From assembly GCF_003386235.1 (NCBI RefSeq), contig NZ_QRDZ01000019.1, positions 112,347 through 176,346 on the forward strand: a DNA stretch of 64,000 nucleotides, written 5' to 3'. Source of the DNA: Cohnella phaseoli. GTDB taxonomy: Bacteria; Bacillota; Bacilli; Paenibacillales; Paenibacillaceae. The notes beneath the pieces were generated by a model. It had not been told where the DNA came from. It ran no database searches and saw nothing but the letters and a program-made list of their open reading frames with translations. Made by a program: the position numbers and the translations under genes. This document shows, piece after piece, positions 1 through 9,103 of the stretch (position 1 is the stretch's first letter; each line of letters starts with the position of its first letter).

Positions 1-625
1 CAGCACGAATCCATAAGGTTTGCAGAGATTGGTTGGCGTCGGAGTAGCTCGGCAGACCGAGAAGCTTGCCGTCCTCCGACTTCATCATGTTCATCGTGGC
101 TCCGCCGTCGAATTCCATCCATTTCTTGATCGTGGGCGATGCGTAATCCCGGTACGCTTCGGTAAGATCGCCTAGAATGCCTTGCTCCTTGAACTGCTCG
201 AATGTCACCTGGTCGACCCACATCACGTCCGGCAGATCGCCCGAAGCGATAGACAGTTTGAACTTCTGGGTAAACTGCTCGTAAGGTACGGTCCAGGCAT
301 ACTTTACTTCGATATTGGTCATTTCTTTGAGCTTTTTCAAATATCCGTTCTGATCCGGCGTCAGCCCGGAAGGAACGTCTTTGGACTCCGGCGTCCTTGC
401 GCCCAGCACCATCGATACGGTAACCGGCTCCGGGTACTTGCCGAGCGGCTCCTTCGGTTGTTCCGCCGCAGAAGGGGAAGCCGACTCCGAAGCCGGCGCG
501 GAAGAGGAGGCTTCCGGGCTGGAGGAGGACGGTGAAGAAGAACCGTTGGAATTGCTGCATGCCGCCAGCATCAGCGCGGCAACCATTAGCACGGTGATCA
601 GACCGGATCCCGTTTTTATTCTCAT
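1..625 (-). CDS. Sugar ABC transporter substrate-binding lipoprotein, 3' part cut by window edge
   Basis: The gene starts with ATG at 625 and runs off the left edge, so only about 208 N-terminal residues are visible. It begins with a lipoprotein signal: a short basic start, a hydrophobic stretch and the lipobox LMLAAC with the acylated cysteine near residue 23. A Ser/Ala/Pro/Glu-rich linker follows, typical of surface-tethered binding proteins of Gram-positives. The segment LSIASGDLPDVMWVDQVTFE is characteristic of the large (about 550 residue) LplA/YtcQ-type oligosaccharide-binding proteins of CUT1 transporters. It lies just downstream of a YesN/YesM regulator pair on the same strand, which probably controls it. 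Substrate unknown. Confidence 0.88.
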   Translation of the reverse strand, partial: MRIKTGSGLITVLMVAALMLAACSNSNGSSSPSSSSPEASSSAPASESASPSAAEQPKEPLGKYPEPVTVSMVLGARTPESKDVPSGLTPDQNGYLKKLKEMTNIEVKYAWTVPYEQFTQKFKLSIASGDLPDVMWVDQVTFEQFKEQGILGDLTEAYRDYASPTIKKWMEFDGGATMNMMKSEDGKLLGLPSYSDANQSLQTLWIRA

Positions 626-748
626 AGCGTTGACCACTCCCTGATATGAATTTCAAGCGTCTGCGTAAGTCTCGAGCCTTACCTCTTCATGATAGAAGGT
701 CACGCGGGGAGCGGACAATCACAAACGGTTGACATCCTTGAACTTCGT

Positions 749-2422
749 TTACTTCCTGTTCTGAAGCTCCTCCCTGTATTCTTGAGGACTTCTGCCGAAC
801 ATTTTTCGAAAAAACGTGGTGAAATACGAAGCGGATTCAAATCCGAGCTTCATCGCGATATCCTGAATTTTCATCTGATGATCCTCCAGCAAGGCGCATG
901 CCGCATCCGCCTTCGAGCCATTGATGTAGTCGAACAGGTTGCGTCCGGTTACCCTCTTGTAATACCGCGACAAATAGGACGGATTAAAATAAACCGCCTC
1001 CGCGATCTGAGCCAAAGACAGATGCCGCCCGATATTGTCGTCCACGAACCGGTGAACCCGCTCCACGATTTTCTGCTCGCGATCGTACGCGCGCGACTGC
1101 TGCAAGGCACATAACTCTATGGACAACCGAACCCAGTCCTCCTCGGCTTTGCTCCAGTCCTTCGGAACGGATAATAATGTCAGCAATTGAAGCCGCAGAG
1201 GCACCCGCCTCGCGTCCTCGCCTTCCACGTCGCCTAGTCTTGCGAAATAGAGCAGCGCGAATTCGTAATACAGCTCCGTTCCCGTCCAGGGGCTGGCGTG
1301 CAACTGCTCCTTTAGGCGGGTTAACAATTCGCGGCATAAATCCGCAGATCGTGCTTCATCGGCTTCTATAAGCGCTTGCTCCAACTGTTTAACCTGCAGC
1401 TTGAAAGGTTGGAGGTCGAAGGATACGAGCTTGCCCCCGAGCCACTCCGCGCCCTCCCAATTGGCGCCGATAACGACAAGCGAAGGCTCGCGCGTAAGCG
1501 AAGGGCTGATGAAAGGTTGCGCTTGGCGAAACAAATCGGGGATACCCTCTTCATGGAGGGCGGGTCCCGAAATCGCAAACGAGACGTGCAGCCCCAGCGT
1601 ATCGCGGCAGCCGTTCTGGACCGCTTCCAGCACACCTCTCAAGTACGCGGCGACTCCCGGCCAATCGACCGTGCCGTCCGCTGAACCGAATCTGTCATCT
1701 CCAGGATAATAACGAACCAGCCATACCAATGTGGAGGCGTCGTATACTGCGGACTCGGCAAGAAGCCAATGGGGGAACAGATCGTCGAATAGCCCCCGAA
1801 CGATCGTTAGAGCTTTTAGCTTAGCGGCGTAGCCCATCTCGGAAGAGGAATCGATCACGCGTCCGACGAGCAGCAATATTGATCGGTCCTCCCCTTCCCG
1901 CTCTTGGCTTACCGAAAACCAATCGTGAATCGAATGAGAGATCCGTTCTCCAGCGAGATAAGCACGGATCGTCTCGGCTTTAAGCAGCTCGTTCATCTCC
2001 CGATTGCGCAGCTCCGCCTGCTCCGCCAACATTCGCTGATTCAGCTCGAAATCCAGCTTGCCAACCACCGACTTCACGGCCGTGACCACAACAGAGTCCT
2101 CCTCCGTCTTCAGGATGAAGCTCTCTACGTTTTTCTGAAAAGCCGTGTAAATATAATCAAATTCACTGTACCCGGTCAGGAAAACAATCCGGCAATCGGG
2201 CCAGTAAAACACGATGTCGTCGATCATTTGAAGTCCGGTTTTGCCGGGCATACGGATATCGCTTAGCACGATGTCGATTTTAGTTCTTTTCGCAAGTTCA
2301 ATAGCTTCTCCGGGCGAATAGGCTTGACATACGTCCAGCTTCGGCTCGTCCAGCTGTTCGAACAATTGTACGAGGCCTTCGAGGATGATGGGCTCGTCGT
2401 CTACGATCAACAGTCTATACAT
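749..2422 (-). CDS. YesN-like response regulator with AraC-type DNA-binding domain
   Basis: A 557-residue cytoplasmic transcription regulator. Residues 1-120 form a receiver domain with the acidic pair D8/D9, phosphoacceptor D55 (in LSDIRMPG) and a lysine near 106 (FILKTEED). A long central linker of about 310 residues follows. The last 100 residues are a double helix-turn-helix AraC domain (LSLAQIAEAVYFNPSYLSRYYK, then IQDIAMKLGFESASYFTTFF, ending SPQEYRE). The start at 2422 has AAGGAGGG upstream and overlaps the stop of the adjacent kinase gene by 8 bases, so the two are translationally coupled. The family activates carbohydrate-use genes; the adjacent binding-protein gene or the downstream glycosidase/permease genes are the likely targets. 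Confidence 0.93.
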   Translation of the reverse strand: MYRLLIVDDEPIILEGLVQLFEQLDEPKLDVCQAYSPGEAIELAKRTKIDIVLSDIRMPGKTGLQMIDDIVFYWPDCRIVFLTGYSEFDYIYTAFQKNVESFILKTEEDSVVVTAVKSVVGKLDFELNQRMLAEQAELRNREMNELLKAETIRAYLAGERISHSIHDWFSVSQEREGEDRSILLLVGRVIDSSSEMGYAAKLKALTIVRGLFDDLFPHWLLAESAVYDASTLVWLVRYYPGDDRFGSADGTVDWPGVAAYLRGVLEAVQNGCRDTLGLHVSFAISGPALHEEGIPDLFRQAQPFISPSLTREPSLVVIGANWEGAEWLGGKLVSFDLQPFKLQVKQLEQALIEADEARSADLCRELLTRLKEQLHASPWTGTELYYEFALLYFARLGDVEGEDARRVPLRLQLLTLLSVPKDWSKAEEDWVRLSIELCALQQSRAYDREQKIVERVHRFVDDNIGRHLSLAQIAEAVYFNPSYLSRYYKRVTGRNLFDYINGSKADAACALLEDHQMKIQDIAMKLGFESASYFTTFFRKMFGRSPQEYREELQNRK

Positions 2423-4169
2423 CGTCCGCCCTCCTTGGGTCGTTCGGTAGAATGGTTATCTCCGCTTTCAAGCCTCCCAGCTCGCTTCTCGATACGGTGA
2501 GCCCGCTGCCTTCTCCATAATTAAGCACGATCCGTTTCGCAACGTTAATAAGCCCCGACGTTTCCGAGACATTCCAAACGTTGGTCAACCTCGTCTTGAG
2601 CTTGTTCAGGGAGTCGTCCGTTAACGTTCGTCCGTCATCCTCTACGGAAATAATCAAGCGGTCCATCGCGCAGCTCGCGAGAATTCGAATATAGCCCCCG
2701 CCCGGTTCCGAGTCGAAAGCATGCTCGAAGGCATTCTCGATGACCGGCTGTATGATCAGGCGAGGAACTTGTATCGAACCGCATGCTTCCGGGAGCGCGG
2801 CGGCGTCGATGCGGATCCGATTGGAGAAACGGATGCGCTGAATGTCGCAATAGTCCATCGCATGCCGATATTCCGCGCTTAACGGCACCTCGGCCGCGCC
2901 GCTGCGCGTAATAAATTGATAATAGCTGGACAGCTTCTGGGACAGGGCGCCGACGCCCTCGATATCCCCGGTCTTGCTCAGCCGGTAGATACTATAAAAT
3001 CCGTTGTAGAGAAAATGAGGATTGATCTGCGATTGAAGCTGCTTAAGCTCGGACTGACGCAGGGCTAGCTTCTGTTCGTAATTTTGTCGGATCGAATCGT
3101 TTAATCTTTCGACCATTTGATCGTAGCTGCGAAATAGATACAGAAATTCGTTGTCCTTGGCGGATCTGTCGGAGAACATCCGATTATCGCCTTTTAACGT
3201 TTCAAAGGAGCGAATCAGCTTGCGAAGCGGACGATGAATAATGGCATGGATCGAAAAGGAAAACAGAAAAATAACGACGACGGAAATGACAGTTAGCGCC
3301 GTTAACCATTTTAGGAACAGCTTGAGCGGTCCCGTCGCTTTGTTCTGATCGGTATACGTAAATAAAACCCATCCGACTGAACGGATCCGTTCCGAGGTGA
3401 TCTGATAGCGCTTTCCATCAAAGGCGCGAACGTCGCTGTATACGCCCGTCTGCCGTATCGTATCATCCCAATCTCCGGGGTGCGTCAAATTCCGAAACAG
3501 CTCGTTATTCTCCTGCGTGGAGATTCCCGGGCTCTCCCGATCTATGGAAAGCACCGCCCCTGCATCGTTATCGGGCTTTACAAGACTGGCCAGCGATTCG
3601 CCGAATTTGGCCGCCGACAGCTCTACGAACGAGACGACGCTGCCGCTGTTCGACGCTTCTATGAAAAACAGTCTCCCTTGAATATCGATCATGGAGGTGT
3701 GATTCGATCGCAAAGAATAATCGGAGATAAGCCCCCATTCGCTGTTCGAGGGTTCCGTCATCCCTTCCCGAATGGAGATCCCCCTGCCCAACGAGCGAAT
3801 ATATACACCTGCATTGACTACAAAATCATCGGAGCTTTGAAGTGCCGCCAATTGCTCCGTTATTTTTCTAAAGTATTGGAGCAATTCATAGGTGTTAAGC
3901 GTTCCGGCAAGAAAGCTTAGGTTTTGCACGTCGGAATGGTTCATGAGCTGCAATTGCTGGTTGCGGATAAAGTTGATTTGCCTGTTGAGCTGTTCTGCGT
4001 AGAACTCGGCATTGGATACAACGGAGTCGGAATACTGCTTGCGGATAAAGTTCATGCCCGTCGTATTTAACCACAGGCTGAGGGCGTAGCTTGGAACGAC
4101 CAATACGCAAAAAACGATCACGATTTTCTGATACACGAATAACTTGGGCCAGATCGAGGGGGTCTTCAA
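2415..4169 (-). CDS. YesM-like sensor histidine kinase
   Basis: A 584-residue membrane kinase partner of the overlapping YesN-like regulator. A TTG start at 4169 is preceded by AAAGGAG at good spacing. Transmembrane helices lie near residues 11-33 and 286-312 and enclose an extracytoplasmic sensor domain of about 250 residues. A HAMP segment follows, then the His_kinase (PF06580) motif QINPHFLYN with phosphorylated H385, and an ATPase domain with the N box VIENAFEHAF. This architecture is used by Gram-positive bacteria to sense extracellular oligosaccharides or ligand-loaded binding proteins. The ligand cannot be read from the sequence. Confidence 0.93.
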   Translation of the reverse strand: MKTPSIWPKLFVYQKIVIVFCVLVVPSYALSLWLNTTGMNFIRKQYSDSVVSNAEFYAEQLNRQINFIRNQQLQLMNHSDVQNLSFLAGTLNTYELLQYFRKITEQLAALQSSDDFVVNAGVYIRSLGRGISIREGMTEPSNSEWGLISDYSLRSNHTSMIDIQGRLFFIEASNSGSVVSFVELSAAKFGESLASLVKPDNDAGAVLSIDRESPGISTQENNELFRNLTHPGDWDDTIRQTGVYSDVRAFDGKRYQITSERIRSVGWVLFTYTDQNKATGPLKLFLKWLTALTVISVVVIFLFSFSIHAIIHRPLRKLIRSFETLKGDNRMFSDRSAKDNEFLYLFRSYDQMVERLNDSIRQNYEQKLALRQSELKQLQSQINPHFLYNGFYSIYRLSKTGDIEGVGALSQKLSSYYQFITRSGAAEVPLSAEYRHAMDYCDIQRIRFSNRIRIDAAALPEACGSIQVPRLIIQPVIENAFEHAFDSEPGGGYIRILASCAMDRLIISVEDDGRTLTDDSLNKLKTRLTNVWNVSETSGLINVAKRIVLNYGEGSGLTVSRSELGGLKAEITILPNDPRRADDV

Positions 4170-4344
4170 GCGATCGCTCCTTTGGGATGCAGACTGTCCT
4201 TCGACAAATTTGATTTTATTTTTATTATAAGGCCCGTTTTCTTAAGATTAATAGCGTGAACAAATCGTACGCAATCGCAATCGAATGACTTTCTTTCGAT
4301 TTGTTGACTTGTCTATCGACCGGGTTGGAATTTGGGGAACAAAA

Positions 4345-4378
4345 ATCGGGGGCTCCCAATAAAGGAAGCTCCCCGATA
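4345..4378 (-). terminator. Rho-independent terminator after the GH43-like gene
   Basis: On the minus strand, ATCGGGGAGCTTCC pairs imperfectly with GGGAGCCCCCGAT across a short TTTATT loop and is followed by TTTTTGTT. It lies about 12 bases past the stop of the GH43-like gene at 4391 and before the kinase gene, so it separates the glycosidase operon from the next regulatory unit. Confidence 0.75.
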
Positions 4379-4390
4379 TTTTGACGATGG

Positions 4391-5392
4391 TTATGCTAAC
4401 AGCTTAGAAGTAGCTACCGCAATCGTTCTGAAGTTGCCGAAGTGAGTGGTTGTATCATCTGGCCGACCTGGCCTGCACGCACAGTAGAAATGATAAAGAA
4501 TACCCTCATGAAAAATAACCGACGGTTTATGCGCATTGATGCTGTCGAGACTCCCCTCAGGTCCTGACTGAATAATCGGTTCAGAATGCTTAACCCATGT
4601 GAGGAGGTCCTCAGAAAACGCTATCCCTTCCTGCGCATGCACACCGTCGTATCCAAAATAAAACATGACCCACTTATCCCCGTATTTCAGCACGCATGGA
4701 TCGCTGACAAACTTGCTTTGCCACGTTCCCGGTACCACTTGAAGTACGGGATTGCTCTCCAGTCGTGTCCAGTGGACCAGATCCGATGAAGTAGCCGCGC
4801 CCGTTTGTTCTACCCATTCGTGGTCAGTGCCCGTCTTATTCTTGGCGTTATAGAATAAATAAAACAATCCGTCGCGTTCAACCAGGCATTCCTTGTATAG
4901 ACCGCCTTGCTCCCATGGAGCTCCTTCCTCAGGAATTAGAATCGGCTCCGGCATCCTGTTCCAAGAAAGCAATGAAGGGTCCTCCGTCCAAGCCATGCCG
5001 ATTCGGCCAGGGCCGCTCTCATATCCTTCGCCGGGATAGGCGTGATAGACGAGCCAGTATTTATCGTCCCACTTTTTAAGTACCGGAATACCGTCCATCT
5101 CATTCTCGCGCAGAATCCACGTCCCGGCTGCGTTAAGCGAATCCCACCCATTTCCCTCGCCGCGACGAAGGATGGTCCCTAATGGGCGCCAATCAAGCAG
5201 ATTCTCGCTTGTCGCCAGACCTGTTTGATAGCCAATCCCATCGTAACCAACGTACATCATATAAAACAATCCGAGATGTTTAAACACGAACGGACAGTCG
5301 ACCGCTTCTTTATCAAAGGTGCCTGCACGACCAGAACCGGTAAGGACAGGTTGAGATCGTTTGTGAGGAGTTAAAAAATCGGATACGTTCAT
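4391..5392 (-). CDS. GH43-like five-bladed beta-propeller glycosidase, no signal peptide
   Basis: A 333-residue protein when started at ATG 5392. The frame stays open 60 bases further upstream into the adjacent MITE, but no convincing ribosome site supports that longer form. Repeated blade motifs (LFYMMYVGYDG, KYWLVYHAYPG, LFYLFYNAKN, KWVMFYFGYDG, ILYHFYCACRPG) are typical of the GH43/GH32/GH130 propellers. Candidate acidic residues are D32 in VDCPF, the Glu in YKECLV and the Asp in VSDPC. Without a signal peptide it probably acts in the cytoplasm on imported oligosaccharides. It lies downstream of a secreted GH39-like enzyme and a transporter in the same direction. Exact family and substrate are uncertain. 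Confidence 0.72.
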   Translation of the reverse strand: MNVSDFLTPHKRSQPVLTGSGRAGTFDKEAVDCPFVFKHLGLFYMMYVGYDGIGYQTGLATSENLLDWRPLGTILRRGEGNGWDSLNAAGTWILRENEMDGIPVLKKWDDKYWLVYHAYPGEGYESGPGRIGMAWTEDPSLLSWNRMPEPILIPEEGAPWEQGGLYKECLVERDGLFYLFYNAKNKTGTDHEWVEQTGAATSSDLVHWTRLESNPVLQVVPGTWQSKFVSDPCVLKYGDKWVMFYFGYDGVHAQEGIAFSEDLLTWVKHSEPIIQSGPEGSLDSINAHKPSVIFHEGILYHFYCACRPGRPDDTTTHFGNFRTIAVATSKLLA

Positions 5393-5427
5393 TAGCTCAT
5401 CTTCTCGCTCTCTTGATGATTCGAATT

Positions 5428-5552
5428 CGGGGCTGTTCCATAAGACAATCAAGTTGCTGTGAAAGATAAGCGATGATAAAGGTACAAGGGGGATGTGCCT
5501 CTTTCTTTATATCTCGATCACCCCAAGCAACTCTACTTATGGGACGGCCACG
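5428..5552. mobile_element. 125-bp MITE-like element with 8-bp target-site duplication
   Basis: The element has imperfect terminal inverted repeats: GGGGCTGTTCCATAAG at the left, and a right end whose reverse complement starts GTGGCCGTCCCATAAG. The inner arms AGTTGCT and AAGATA/GATGAT also pair. Both sides carry TTCGAATT (5420-5427 and 5553-5560), an 8-bp target duplication. It has no coding capacity and lies exactly between the stop of the GH39-like gene and the start of the GH43-like gene, so neither reading frame is broken. A longer relative lies at 16892-17110. Confidence 0.72.
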
Positions 5553-5563
5553 TTCGAATTTCA

Positions 5564-8149
5564 CTATTGTTTGATAAACTCCACATGATCGACATAGTAC
5601 CATTTCGTTGCCGGAGAATTGGAATAAAACCCGATCGTACATTGTCCGTTTGTTACATTAATATTCGCAATGGTAATCTGCGTCCAAGAAGAGGAGGTCG
5701 GAATATTTGTCGTTACGCTTGAGCCTCCATAATCTTTGGCCTGCATATAAGCGGTTCCTAGACCGCCATAATCATTTTTCACCCATGCTTTAAGCGTGTA
5801 CAATCCATTGCTTAACCCGGTCATCGTTTGATAGGTGTAAGATTCGTAAGGACTGTTTTTCCAATGAACGAGCTTATAGGAGCCGCTGTAGGCGCCGCCT
5901 TCCGTATAATCCGAATCCAGGTTTTTACCCGTGGTATACCAACTGGACGGCGATTGAACGGAGGCCGTATTATCTTCGAAGCCCGGATTAACTACATGAT
6001 TATATACATAATTAAGGCTCACTTTGCTCAACTGCGGATTATACGATAACGCACCGCCCGTAGGGAATTCGACTTTCAGGTATTCGGTTCCGGCAGGCAC
6101 GGAGTTAAACGTGTACACCCTTCTCGTCCAATCTCCTCCATTAATTGGCGCATCCGCGTTCGTCCCTCCTGTCTGCTGAGTCCAAGTCGTGCCGTTAGGA
6201 GAGGTATAAAACTTGAAGTTATTGATGGCTTCCGCATGAGTCGCATACAGTCCCGTCACGCTAAAGCTTCTAATGCCAGGGTATTTATAGATGACATTCT
6301 CGGCTGGAGAGGCGTTCGTATGGTTACGGGACGCACGGCTTGAATCCCCAAGTACCGTAGCGTTAGCCGTGTCGAAAATTAATCCGGAGCTATGGGAATA
6401 CGTCTTACTCCAATCGTTCAGATCATCGGTCATTGGCGTCGTCGTGACGGTATTGGTTGCATTCGTAATCTCGTAAAATACCACCCCGTGAGTCGTCAGC
6501 GTCGGATTTAATACCAGCTTATTTCCCGTTACCGTTGCTGTCGTCGTCGTTGGAGTTATCGTGGCCAACGATTTATACACGGACTCGCGAGAGTACCAAT
6601 AATTTCTATCCGAGGCGTTCACTAAGTATTTCGGCACTTCCATAGAATATTTCGACCAACTATATGCCGTGTTCTGCATTCCTCTCGCCACGACGTCGGC
6701 CACCCAAGTATCCCAGAAGTTCCCATGCGTATCATCTACAATCCACTGTTTTACAGTAACGGTGTTCCCCGATACCGGCGCGATGTTATCGATCGTTAAC
6801 GTCGGTGTCTCGCTTACGGAAGCATTCATATAGCTATTATGGTTGTAAGCCATGACATGCACGGTATTCGTCCCCCGATTAAAGCTGGCTACCCCGTCGA
6901 CCTCATTCGTGGAATCCGCGGCCGATCCCGTAACGGCCAATCCGACCCGGTTATCCCCAACCATTTTATAAGCCAAGTTAGCCACATGAGTACTTACCGG
7001 AATTACGCCGCCCCAGAAGGCTTCGGTACTGAGCCCCCATGTGGAAAGCCAGTCGATCTGCGCGTCGTTCATCGTCTTGACTAGCTTTGCATCATACGAC
7101 CCTTGGTAGCTATGCGCTACGATTCTGGAAAATAAGGCTCTGTTGTCATCGCCCGGCCCGTTAAGAATTCTGCCCTCGTCAATGCCGAATTTCAGATTGG
7201 TTAATCCAACGGAGTTGGCTTTGTCGCGAAGCAGGTTGATCGTATCCGCGAACGAAAGTCCGGAGCTGCCTTGGCCGGGAGCGCCATCATAGTAGGATGC
7301 CGATAAATAGTCGATTTGCGTGCCTTTGGCGCCTGTTTTATAGTTTGTGCCCGTCGCCACATGATCGATAAAATCCCTTTCGTCCCAGAGTGCATTAACG
7401 ACGGTCATGCTATGCGCGCCGACATTCAGGTTTTCTGCGCCGATTGCGGCTTCCAATGCAGCAACCGTGTAGTCGTAAAGCTTGAAATAAGCGATCTTCG
7501 TAGAGTTCGGAGAACCGTCGGCGGCGATAAACCAATCCGCATTTTCGTATTCGGTTAGGACGCCCCATGTCCACGTCTTGACTTCATTAATGCCAAACTC
7601 CGCTACGACTGCATCGGCTATGGCTTTAATATAGTTATAGTATAAATTGTAATCGGCCGGCGGTCTGACGTTTACGCCAAACGCGGTAGAAATATGGGGA
7701 TTCGTCGAATACTTCAGCGGTACGGCCCCAGTCTTAATAAACGGCTTCAGGCCTTGATCCACGACGTTGTGCAATGCGGCAATCAGCTCGTCGAATTTGT
7801 AATCCGTCAGGGTTGACGTATTATTCGGATCGACGAATAAATCGCGCGTTGAATTGCCGCCCGTCGCTGTCATGAACTGCACGTTTTTCACAAAAGGGTA
7901 ATGGCTGGCAAAATAATTAGAGGGCTGGCCCGCAGCTTGAGAGGTCCAATGAATCCTGAAATCCCATACGTTGATCATGGAGTGCTTGTTTTGCATGACA
8001 GGTCCTTGCGCAGCTAAGTTAACGTTGATTTTCACGGTTCCCGCCGCATCTGCGCGTTCGGGCAAAATCGTCAACAGCAGCGTCGATAAAAGTCCGAATA
8101 AAGCGCTCCATTGCGCAACTCGACCTGCAGTGTTCCCCAAAAAACTCAT
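5564..8149 (-). CDS. Secreted GH39-like (clan GH-A) glycosidase with C-terminal carbohydrate-binding module
   Basis: An 861-residue exported enzyme. ATG 8149 is chosen because AAGGAG abuts the alternative ATG at 8158. A signal peptide ends near ADAAG (about residue 36). Residues 40-440 look like a TIM barrel of the GH39 type: E200 or E202 in GVLTEYENADW is the candidate acid/base and E325 in FGIDEGR the candidate nucleophile. A beta-sandwich region of about 130 residues is followed by a C-terminal module (about 720-861) starting NPGFE and containing SGSYKLVHW, GLYTLKAWVKN and QCTIGFY, which resembles galactan-binding CBM61-type modules. It likely releases oligosaccharides for the adjacent permeases. 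GH family assignment is moderate. Confidence 0.68.
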   Translation of the reverse strand: MSFLGNTAGRVAQWSALFGLLSTLLLTILPERADAAGTVKINVNLAAQGPVMQNKHSMINVWDFRIHWTSQAAGQPSNYFASHYPFVKNVQFMTATGGNSTRDLFVDPNNTSTLTDYKFDELIAALHNVVDQGLKPFIKTGAVPLKYSTNPHISTAFGVNVRPPADYNLYYNYIKAIADAVVAEFGINEVKTWTWGVLTEYENADWFIAADGSPNSTKIAYFKLYDYTVAALEAAIGAENLNVGAHSMTVVNALWDERDFIDHVATGTNYKTGAKGTQIDYLSASYYDGAPGQGSSGLSFADTINLLRDKANSVGLTNLKFGIDEGRILNGPGDDNRALFSRIVAHSYQGSYDAKLVKTMNDAQIDWLSTWGLSTEAFWGGVIPVSTHVANLAYKMVGDNRVGLAVTGSAADSTNEVDGVASFNRGTNTVHVMAYNHNSYMNASVSETPTLTIDNIAPVSGNTVTVKQWIVDDTHGNFWDTWVADVVARGMQNTAYSWSKYSMEVPKYLVNASDRNYWYSRESVYKSLATITPTTTTATVTGNKLVLNPTLTTHGVVFYEITNATNTVTTTPMTDDLNDWSKTYSHSSGLIFDTANATVLGDSSRASRNHTNASPAENVIYKYPGIRSFSVTGLYATHAEAINNFKFYTSPNGTTWTQQTGGTNADAPINGGDWTRRVYTFNSVPAGTEYLKVEFPTGGALSYNPQLSKVSLNYVYNHVVNPGFEDNTASVQSPSSWYTTGKNLDSDYTEGGAYSGSYKLVHWKNSPYESYTYQTMTGLSNGLYTLKAWVKNDYGGLGTAYMQAKDYGGSSVTTNIPTSSSWTQITIANINVTNGQCTIGFYSNSPATKWYYVDHVEFIKQ

Positions 8150-8198
8150 GCACGTCATCTCCTTAACGGTTTGTAGGTGCTTCGCATTCTGAACCTTG

Positions 8199-9080
8199 TT
8201 ACTCCTTTACGCTGCCTAGCACCATCCCTTTGACAAAGTACTTTTGAAGGAACGGATATACCATTAAAATAGGCAATGCTCCAAGCAGCGTTTGAGCCGC
8301 CTTGAGCGTTCGATCCGAAACTTCGGCTAGCATCGTGATATCCGTAGAATTAATCAGTGCTAGATCGTGATTGATCACAACGGTTTGCAAATAGCTTTGA
8401 AGAGGATATTTGTCCGGCGAATTCATCAGAATGAGACCGTCAAACCAGGCGTTCCAATGGCCTACGATTGTAAATAATCCGATTGTCGCGATGGCCGGCA
8501 AGGATAACGGAAGAAATATACGCCATAAGATCTTCCAATGCCCGGCCCCATCCATAAAGGCCGATTCCTCCAGCTCTTTAGGAAGAGAACGAAAAAAATT
8601 CAACAACAGCACGACATTAAAAACCGGAACCGCTCCCGGCAATATGAGCGCTCCAAGCGAGTTTAGCAAGCCCGCCTCCTTGATGACGAGATACCAGGGA
8701 ATAAATCCGCCGTTGACAAAGATCGTAAGCACAAAAAACCATGCATACCACGTTCTTCCCGTAAATATGCGGGACTCCTTAGAGAGCGCATACCCCAGCA
8801 TAACTGTTAACAACATGTTCACGGCAACGCCCAGAAGCACGCGCTGCAAGCTGATCTCCATAGAATGAAGAAATTCCTTTTTCCGCAGTACGAATTCGTA
8901 GGACTTCCATGTGAATTCGATCGGCCACAATTTTACAATTCCGGCGCCCGCAGCTGTGCTTGAACTGAACGATAACGCTCCGACATGAACGAGCGGAAGA
9001 ATGCATAGCAGACCGAGAGAAATCAAAAGCACGTAATTGAAAGCCGTAAACAGCCTCCCGCCGAAGGAAGTGTAATTCAT
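8199..9080 (-). CDS. Sugar ABC transporter permease, LplC/YtcP type
   Basis: A 293-residue inner-membrane permease of the CUT1 family with six predicted helices. The EAA loop, which docks the ATPase, reads EESAFMDGAGHWKILWRIFLPL near residues 180-200. The C terminus PFLQKYFVKGMVLGSVKE is diagnostic of the LplC/YtcP subfamily. GGGAGAG precedes the ATG at 9080. It sits in the order binding protein, LplB-type permease, this gene, GH39-like enzyme. No ATPase gene is present; such systems usually share a multi-task ATPase (MsmX type) encoded elsewhere. Confidence 0.93.
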   Translation of the reverse strand: MNYTSFGGRLFTAFNYVLLISLGLLCILPLVHVGALSFSSSTAAGAGIVKLWPIEFTWKSYEFVLRKKEFLHSMEISLQRVLLGVAVNMLLTVMLGYALSKESRIFTGRTWYAWFFVLTIFVNGGFIPWYLVIKEAGLLNSLGALILPGAVPVFNVVLLLNFFRSLPKELEESAFMDGAGHWKILWRIFLPLSLPAIATIGLFTIVGHWNAWFDGLILMNSPDKYPLQSYLQTVVINHDLALINSTDITMLAEVSDRTLKAAQTLLGALPILMVYPFLQKYFVKGMVLGSVKE

Positions 9081-9103
9081 CTGTCTCTCCCTCTCCCATC
9101 CAT